From an uncultured Planctomycetota bacterium (GTDB lineage: Bacteria; Planctomycetota; Planctomycetia; Gemmatales; HRBIN36), in the NCBI GenBank assembly GCA_937944855.1, contig CALFAY010000015.1:1-64000 (forward strand): a stretch of 64,000 nucleotides of DNA. The letters run 5' to 3'. The notes beneath the pieces are model-generated. The model was not told where the DNA came from, made no database searches, and saw only the letters and a program-made list of their open reading frames with translations. Positions 58,589 to 64,000 of this stretch are shown here, piece after piece. Every line of letters starts with the position of its first letter. Positions within the stretch are counted from its first letter, which is position 1. Position numbers and translations under genes: made by a program.

Positions 58589-60748
58589 ATGACCACGAAC
58601 TTCTTCCAACGCCAGGAGCGGGCCCGCCGCAATACGACCCTGCTGGTCGTCCTCTTTCTGACGGCCGTGGTGGTCATCATTGGCGTCGTGTACTGGCCGA
58701 TCTGGATGCTCCTGGCGTTCTTCCAGGACCTGAACTCGGATCATCCGCCCCCGCGCCGCCCTTCGCCCTACCAATCCGAACCCCCGCTGGAACGACCCGT
58801 TCCCGGCTATGGGGACCCCAGCGGTCCTGTTCCATTTTCCACCAAGAAGCCCTGGCCGACTCCGCGGTTCCCTAAGCCCGACCTCGAAAAAGGCTACGGC
58901 TACCAGGAAAGCCAAGTTCGTCCCAGGGAAGAGCCGACCAAGCCGCTTTCGCTGTGGAACCCGTGGGCCCTGGCCGTCTCCGCCGGGCTGACTGGGCTGA
59001 TCGTCGGCCTGGGCAGCCTCTACAAGACCAGCGCCCTGGCCAGCGGCGGCAAGGTCATCGCCTTGCAATTGGGCGGCGAGCCGTTGACGATGAACACCCG
59101 GGATTTTCGAGAGAAACGACTGCTGAACGTGGTCGAGGAAATGTCCATCGCCTCCGGCGTCCCGATGCCAGCCGTGTACGTCCTCCGCGACGAACCAAGC
59201 ATCAACGCCTTCGCCGCCGGCTTCACTCCCGAGGATGCCGTCATCGGCGTGTCGCAAGGCTGTCTCGACTACCTGAACCGCGACGAACTGCAAGGCGTGG
59301 TCGCTCACGAGTTCAGCCACATCCTCAACGGCGACATGCGGCTCAACATCCGCCTGATCGGCTTGATCTACGGCTTGTTCGTCTTGTCGGTGGTGGGCTA
59401 TTACACGTTTTACTTCGCAGCACGAAGCAGCAGCGGCCGCTCTTCTAATCGGGGCAAAGGCGGACAGTTGATTCTGATCCTGATTCTGATCGGCCTGGCA
59501 TTCTACCTTCTCGGAGCGATCGGTGTCTTCTTCGGCCGCATCATTCAGGCGGCCGTGTCCCGCCAACGCGAGTTTCTGGCCGACGCCTCCGCTGTGCAGT
59601 TCACTCGCAATCCGGAGGGCATCGCCGGAGCGCTCAAGAAGATCGGCGGCTTGCGTGAGGGGTCGGTCGTCCGGCATCCAGCGGCGGGAGAGCTGAGCCA
59701 TCTGTTCTTCGCCGATGGCATGCAGCGATGGTTCGGAAGCGTGTTTGCGACTCACCCCCCGCTGGACGTGCGCATCCGCGCCCTGGACCCGCACTGGGAC
59801 GGAAAGTATCCCAAGGTCAAGCCGTTGCTGCCGCCCGAAGAGGCCCCGGAACCGCAAAAAGCCGCTCGCAAACCTCTGACTCTCCCGGGCATGCCGCAGC
59901 TTCCCGTGCCGGTGATTCTGAGTGCCGTCGAAGTCGCTGCCCTCACCGATCAGATCGGAAGTCCTTCCGAGGCCAGCCGCTCCGCCGCCGCTGCCTTCGA
60001 GGAGCAGATCGGGCCTGAAATCCGCGAGGCCCTCAGTGATCCTTTCTCCGCTCAGGCGATGCTGTTGGCCTTCCTCCTCGACGCCAACTCCGAGGTCCGC
60101 TCCAGGCAGATGGAAGCGGTGCAGCACCAGCTCGGCCCCGAGTTGGCTCAAACAGTCTTGCATTACTATCCGTGGACCGGCACCGTATCCCTGGGTTGTC
60201 GCTTAGCGATTGCTCAGCTTTCCCTGCCCGCGCTGCGAATGATGTCGAGGCCGCAGTATCTCGGCTTCCGCGCCACCCTCGAAGCTCTGGTGCGGGCCGA
60301 CAACCGGATCAGCTTCGACGAATTCGCCCTGGAAATGGTGCTGCAAAAACACCTCGACCGGGCCTTCGGCGTCCGGCCTCCCCGGTTGCGGGCCGCGGAG
60401 CAGACCGGCGAATCGCTTCGGGAGGCCGTTCTGTGCGTCTTGGGCACGCTGGCCTGGCAGGGACATGACCATCCCGAGCAGGCTGCGAGGGCCTTCGCCG
60501 AGGGCCTGAAGCAGTGGAACCCGGAAGCCAGGGCCTCTTTGCCAGAGCGGAACTCCTGCACCATGTCGCGCTTCCGCCAGGCCGTGGAACTGCTGGAACG
60601 GACCCGACCTGCCGTCAAGGAGCGGTTGACGCGAGCGGCAGCGGCGGCGGTCAGCACCGACGGACAACTCACCGAACGGGAATATGCCCTGCTTCGCATC
60701 CTGTGCGCCGCTCTGGATTGCCCGCTTCCCATGCTTGCCGCAGCATGA
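58589..60748 (+). CDS. M48-family zinc metalloprotease with long C-terminal extension
   Basis: This is a 719-residue membrane protease: two N-terminal helices (about 18-45 and 126-145) around a Pro-rich loop, then the M48 catalytic domain with HEFSH at 240-244, the glutamate helix (REFLADASAVQFTRNPEGIAGALKKIG) and two hydrophobic helices (about 255-320). The region from about 400 on, roughly 320 residues, is extra relative to HtpX and is helical with repeats of EEQIGPEIREALSDPFSAQ and VSTDGQLTEREYALLRIL; the last segment looks like a TerB-like acidic domain. Start is ATG 58589, 6 bases after lemA, so both are one operon. It is probably a membrane-stress protease. Confidence 0.9.
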   Translation: MTTNFFQRQERARRNTTLLVVLFLTAVVVIIGVVYWPIWMLLAFFQDLNSDHPPPRRPSPYQSEPPLERPVPGYGDPSGPVPFSTKKPWPTPRFPKPDLEKGYGYQESQVRPREEPTKPLSLWNPWALAVSAGLTGLIVGLGSLYKTSALASGGKVIALQLGGEPLTMNTRDFREKRLLNVVEEMSIASGVPMPAVYVLRDEPSINAFAAGFTPEDAVIGVSQGCLDYLNRDELQGVVAHEFSHILNGDMRLNIRLIGLIYGLFVLSVVGYYTFYFAARSSSGRSSNRGKGGQLILILILIGLAFYLLGAIGVFFGRIIQAAVSRQREFLADASAVQFTRNPEGIAGALKKIGGLREGSVVRHPAAGELSHLFFADGMQRWFGSVFATHPPLDVRIRALDPHWDGKYPKVKPLLPPEEAPEPQKAARKPLTLPGMPQLPVPVILSAVEVAALTDQIGSPSEASRSAAAAFEEQIGPEIREALSDPFSAQAMLLAFLLDANSEVRSRQMEAVQHQLGPELAQTVLHYYPWTGTVSLGCRLAIAQLSLPALRMMSRPQYLGFRATLEALVRADNRISFDEFALEMVLQKHLDRAFGVRPPRLRAAEQTGESLREAVLCVLGTLAWQGHDHPEQAARAFAEGLKQWNPEARASLPERNSCTMSRFRQAVELLERTRPAVKERLTRAAAAAVSTDGQLTEREYALLRILCAALDCPLPMLAAA

Positions 60749-60775
60749 AGCTTTCCAACCCGCTGATGCAAGGGC

Positions 60776-60823
60776 AAAAAGGCGGCGTTTCCCGAAAGAC
60801 GAGACATTTCAGGGAAACGCCGC
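60776..60823 (-). terminator. Rho-independent terminator after hsp20
   Basis: On the minus strand a 12-bp stem (60823-60812 with 60793-60782, arms GCGGCGTTTCCC and GGGAAACGCCGC) closes an 18-base loop and is followed by CTTTTTGCCC. It lies about 45 bases after the hsp20 stop. There is no T-run on the other strand. Confidence 0.8.
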
Positions 60824-60868
60824 TGCATTAGATGGGTCGCTCGCACCAACTTGCCACACACAGACCGG

Positions 60869-61321
60869 TCACTCGGCCTTGATCTCGATCCGCCGCGGAC
60901 GGGCCTCTTCCCGCTTCGGCAGGATCACCGACAGGACGCCATGCGACAGCTTGGCCGTCACCTTGTCAGCGTCCACCGCAGCAGGCAGGGCGATCCGCTG
61001 CTCGAACCGGCCATAAGTCCGAGTGTCGAACCCGCTCGACTGCCGCTCGCACTTCCGCTCCGCCCGGATCCGCAGATAGCCGTCCTGCACCGTCAACTCG
61101 ATGTCCTTCTCGGTCATGCCCGGAGCATCGAGTTCGATGTAGACGTTATGCTCATCCTCCCAGACGGACTGCGGCCACTGGACCGGCATCCATGCGGGAG
61201 TCGAGAACAAGGGAGCGAAGAAGTCGTCCTCGAAGAAGCGATCGAGCAGGGTCGAAAGCCGATTGACAGGCCAAGTGGCCGGTTGAGTGGTCAAACCATT
61301 ACGACGCAACACAGGCAGCAT
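60869..61321 (-). CDS. Hsp20/alpha-crystallin small heat-shock protein
   Basis: This is a 150-residue chaperone that holds unfolding proteins. The alpha-crystallin domain (about 45-145) has DEHNVYIELDAPGMTEKDIELTVQDGYLRIRAER, and the end of the domain (KLSHGVLSVILPKREEARPRRIEI) carries the conserved GVL and the C-terminal IEI motif that makes oligomers. ATG 61321 has AAGGAGG seven bases upstream, which decides it over the open-frame start at 61348. No HrcA CIRCE element was seen upstream. A terminator follows. In a thermotolerant organism it may be highly expressed; the sequence gives no proof. Confidence 0.93.
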   Translation of the reverse strand: MLPVLRRNGLTTQPATWPVNRLSTLLDRFFEDDFFAPLFSTPAWMPVQWPQSVWEDEHNVYIELDAPGMTEKDIELTVQDGYLRIRAERKCERQSSGFDTRTYGRFEQRIALPAAVDADKVTAKLSHGVLSVILPKREEARPRRIEIKAE

Positions 61322-62063
61322 AGCCAACCTCCTTTCTTGCATGTTCACGGGCCATACCGAAAGGAACCAACCATTGCGGAGGACCTTGATCCGGCTGCCC
61401 GTGACCTACGCCGGATCCGTTCCTCCGACGCAACCACCTAGCAATGGCCGTACCAATTCATTTGTATTGTCATAAATACTGATTTTGATTTGACTTGTGT
61501 TATAAAATCGCATTGTCGACACCGAAGACAGTGCTGCCAATTCGGCATCTTGGGCACCGCTTTGGCAGACTGCCATATTGTCACCAAGGGCGATGCAAGC
61601 CATCTGGCTGGGCCGATCCGTATAGGTTCACTGAGGTAAGCTCGGTCAGCGCAGCTAAACCCCGGATCAGATACTGATCGGTAGCGCAACATTTCAGCAA
61701 GGCGTGCTGGCAGCCAGACCTTGCTTGCTTCTTCTGACCTAACCTATTGACCAACAAAAAGTTGCTGCTGATGAAGAAACTGTTTCGCTTCCCTCGGGCG
61801 CAAGTCTTCCGCGCAACATTTTCGCACTCCAGATTCCGTACTGTCTGGGCTAGCCGCTGTGTACCGCTCGCTTCCGGGCGTCGTGTCTTCTTCCGCGTAG
61901 AGAGGCACGGCCAAGTTGCGCAACATTTTTCCCGAAACATGCCTCCCTCGGGATCCAATCACCCCGCAGGCAGTCAGGCCCAGCGCGGACCCTTCCTCGC
62001 CTCGTCTTGCATCATGACGGGCGGACAGAGCGGCCACTACGTCAGTCGCGCACCGATGCCGAT
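61322..62063. other. Large gene-free region with AT-rich part and repeats
   Basis: About 740 bases with no gene. 61441-61510 is AT-rich (many T/A runs, TATAAAAT at 61501), unlike the rest of the window. 61684-61926 holds three ATGTTGCGC motif copies. The minus-strand open frame at 61744-62067 starts TTG/ATG-like and reads a few KCCA-type words, but no ribosome site or homology supports it as a gene. Confidence 0.5.
61684..61926 (-). repeat. Cluster of ATGTTGCGC motifs (3 copies, minus strand)
   Basis: Copies as GCGCAACAT on the plus strand at 61684-61692, 61811-61819 and 61918-61926, spaced 127 and 107 bases. On the minus strand two of the three are preceded by GAAAA or longer A runs. One (61918) forms part of the palindrome GTTGCGCAAC. 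They match the cluster at 45675-45877. Confidence 0.65.
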
Positions 62064-62486
<423 letters not shown>

Positions 62487-62574
62487 GTTCTTGCCCTCGA
62501 TCCGGATGCCGTTTGTAGCCCGGGTGTTAATCTAACCGGACGGAAAAATCCTCCAATTGAGGAAACTTGAGGAC

Positions 62575-63786
62575 ATGGCAATCAGGCATACGCCGCCATC
62601 GGAACCTGACTGGCAGGCCGTCCGCCATCAAGTGCTGCTCGACGACGGCCTGGTGTATCTCAACACCGGCTCGTATGGCATCGTGGCCCGGCAAGTGTTC
62701 GACCAGGTCACCGCGCTGCGGCGGCAGATGCAAAGCAACCCCGTCGATTTTCTCTGGCGTCGCGGCGGCGAAATGCTTGGCCGTGCCCGGAGATGTCTGG
62801 CGGATCTCCTCGGCTGCCCGGCGTCGCAACTGATCTTCACCGACAATGTGACCACAGCCATGAACCTCGTGGCGGCGCCGCTGCGGGTGAAGGCCCCGGG
62901 AGAAATTCTGCTCAGCGATCACGAATACCCGGCAATTCGCTTCACCTGGGAACGGGCCGCCCAGCAGCAGGGCTTGCGGCTGCGTTACGCCCGGTTGCCT
63001 GTGCTGCCCACGTCGCCGGAAGAAATCGTCGCCGCCTTCGCCCGGGAACTCCGTCCAGTGACCCGGATACTGTTTTTCAGCCACGTCCTGTACACGACCG
63101 GCATGGTGCTTCCGGCGCGAAAGTTGTGCGACCTGGCCCGGCAGGCCGGGATCGTCAGCGTGATCGACGGCGCTCACGCGCCGGGGATGCTCAATCTGGA
63201 CCTGACTGAGATCGGCTGCGACTTCTACGGGGCGAATCTCCACAAATGGCTGTTGGCCCCCGTGGGCGCAGGTTTCCTCTACGTCCGACCGGGCATGGAA
63301 GACCGCATCCTACCCCTTACCGTCAGCTGGGGCTGGTACTACGACCGTGCCAGGGCCTTCGAGCTGAACCAGTTCGGCGGAAGCCCTTGGCAGCGGTCCT
63401 TCGAGTTCTCTGGCAGCCGCGACGTGACGCCGTGGCTGGTCGTTCCCGACGCGGTGGACTTTCTTCGCAACCTCGGCTGGGAAAACATTCACGCTCGGCA
63501 GCGGGAGTTGGCCACCCTGGCCCGAAGCCGACTCGACGGGCGCCAGGGACTGAAGTTGGCCACGCCGACAAGCCCGGAACTGAGCAGAGCGATCACCGCC
63601 TATCGTCTTCCAGATACCGTCGCCGATCCGCAGGCGGTCCGCTCGGCCTTGTGGGAACGGTATCGCATCGAGATCAACATGATCGAGCATCAGGTCGGGC
63701 CTTTGCTGCGGGTTTCGACTCACTTCTACAATTCCGAACACGATCTCGATATGCTGGTGCAGGCCGTGGACGCGGTGCTTTCGTGA
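62575..63786 (+). CDS. Class-V aminotransferase-type PLP enzyme (isopenicillin-N-epimerase-like)
   Basis: This is a 403-residue PLP enzyme. Features: VYLNTGSYGIVARQV near the start, VTTAMNLVAAPLR, LSDHEYPAIRFTW, FFSHVLYTTGMVLPAR, VIDGAHAPGMLNLDL (Asp198) and NLHKWLLAPVGAGFLYV with the PLP-lysine K224. These place it in the class-V family of cysteine desulfurase and epimerase relatives. The Cys of NifS-type desulfurases is not in its loop, so an aminotransferase or racemase-type role is more likely. ATG 62575 (GAGG upstream) is preferred to the TTG at 62557. It is followed by a Gfo/Idh gene on the same strand. Confidence 0.88.
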   Translation: MAIRHTPPSEPDWQAVRHQVLLDDGLVYLNTGSYGIVARQVFDQVTALRRQMQSNPVDFLWRRGGEMLGRARRCLADLLGCPASQLIFTDNVTTAMNLVAAPLRVKAPGEILLSDHEYPAIRFTWERAAQQQGLRLRYARLPVLPTSPEEIVAAFARELRPVTRILFFSHVLYTTGMVLPARKLCDLARQAGIVSVIDGAHAPGMLNLDLTEIGCDFYGANLHKWLLAPVGAGFLYVRPGMEDRILPLTVSWGWYYDRARAFELNQFGGSPWQRSFEFSGSRDVTPWLVVPDAVDFLRNLGWENIHARQRELATLARSRLDGRQGLKLATPTSPELSRAITAYRLPDTVADPQAVRSALWERYRIEINMIEHQVGPLLRVSTHFYNSEHDLDMLVQAVDAVLS

Positions 63787-63842
63787 CCGCAGGCAGTTTG
63801 CTCGTTTCCCCGAAGCAGCAGGCAGCGGACAAGGAGAACGCC

Positions 63843-64000
63843 ATGCCTTTCCGACTCGGCATGTTAGGCATGTGGCATACGCACGCCACCGGCATCGTGC
63901 GACGGGTGGCGGAAAACCCGGAGGAGTTCACGCTGGTCGGATTCCATGATCCCGATGCCGAGGTCATGGCCCGACGCCAGAGGGAATGGGGAACCATTCT
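63843..64000 (+). CDS. N-terminal part of a Gfo/Idh-type oxidoreductase (3' truncated by window)
   Basis: ATG 63843 has AAGGAG upstream and the frame stays open to the window end (52 codons). The start PFRLGMLGMWHTHATGIVRR has the glycine-rich loop of a Rossmann fold, then VGFHDPDAEV resembles the end of the second strand with an acidic residue for NAD ribose. This suggests a Gfo/Idh/MocA protein, the third in the window. The downstream domain is not visible. It lies 56 bases after the aminotransferase gene and may be in its operon. Confidence 0.65.
   Translation, partial: MPFRLGMLGMWHTHATGIVRRVAENPEEFTLVGFHDPDAEVMARRQREWGTI

Noticed and set aside
45675-61926. ATGTTGCGC motif as DnaA boxes or CRISPR repeats
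   Set aside because: It does not resemble TTATCCACA-type boxes, the spacing is irregular (26-127 bases), and no direct repeat of 25 or more bases exists.

Overview
The window is high-GC bacterial chromosome from a member of the Planctomycetota, most likely a Gemmatales-type organism. The inference rests on family content: DUF1501 and DUF1587/1588/1592-type cytochrome proteins, a DUF1559 pseudopilin, three large Ser/Thr protein kinases, an ECF sigma factor beside a membrane kinase, a PVC-type dehydrogenase with a CxxCH heme site, and several Gfo/Idh/MocA oxidoreductases. It is Gram-negative in envelope logic (LpxC, Skp/OmpH, lipoproteins). No phage, IS element, CRISPR array or rRNA was seen, and there is one tRNA. 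The species is not identifiable from sequence reading alone.

Layout. 1-5.6 kb: end of a TPR protein, a double-length ABC-2 permease, a BFD-type [2Fe-2S] protein, manA and ispD (coupled, minus strand), and a TPR lipoprotein. 5.7-10.2 kb (minus): HtrA protease, a catalytic/non-catalytic M16 pair and a GNAT enzyme. 10.3-15.2 kb (minus): a GT39-type membrane glycosyltransferase, then an outer-membrane block skp - lpxC - Gfo/Idh with its own promoter and a terminator between skp and lpxC. 15.3-18.8 kb (minus): a HlyD / ATPase / FtsX-permease exporter. 18.9-24.5 kb (minus): kinase + ECF sigma, a membrane protein, signal peptidase I with a zinc-ribbon-like insert, and a PqaA-type protein.

24.9-31.8 kb (plus): a GYF-domain kinase, then dnaG - rpoD - C4 zinc-ribbon protein behind a near-consensus sigma-70 promoter and closed by a terminator after rpoD. 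31.8-35.6 kb (minus): DUF1592-type cytochrome protein and DUF1501 protein. 35.9-43.9 kb (plus): a third kinase with an extracytoplasmic domain, two small hypotheticals, a Fur-family regulator, an esterase, tRNA-Arg(TCG), a Tat-exported Gfo/Idh protein and an S41 protease with a clear promoter.

43.9-45.5 kb is the most unusual locus. A consensus -35 (TTGACA) runs straight into a 21-nt CA repeat that forms most of the promoter spacer. It is followed by a 17-codon leader ORF that overlaps, by GTGA, an exported protein, and then by a DUF1559 pseudopilin. This is a candidate phase-variable surface-protein operon. 45.9-53.8 kb holds a formylglycine-generating enzyme, metallophosphoesterase, ferredoxin, lipoprotein, FabG-like SDR, PII-like protein, Rrf2 regulator, zinc ribbon, hydrolase and an initiating sugar transferase. 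54-60.8 kb holds a CotH/PVC-dehydrogenase gene broken by a deletion and frameshift, then lemA and an M48 protease. The window ends with Hsp20, a gene-free region, YjbQ, a class-V aminotransferase and a truncated Gfo/Idh gene.

Two gene-free regions (45.5-45.9 and 61.3-62.1 kb) share a repeated core, ATGTTGCGC, that is not explained by any gene. Promoters were judged by eye against TTGACA/TATAAT, and start codons were chosen mainly by Shine-Dalgarno spacing and family alignment from memory.
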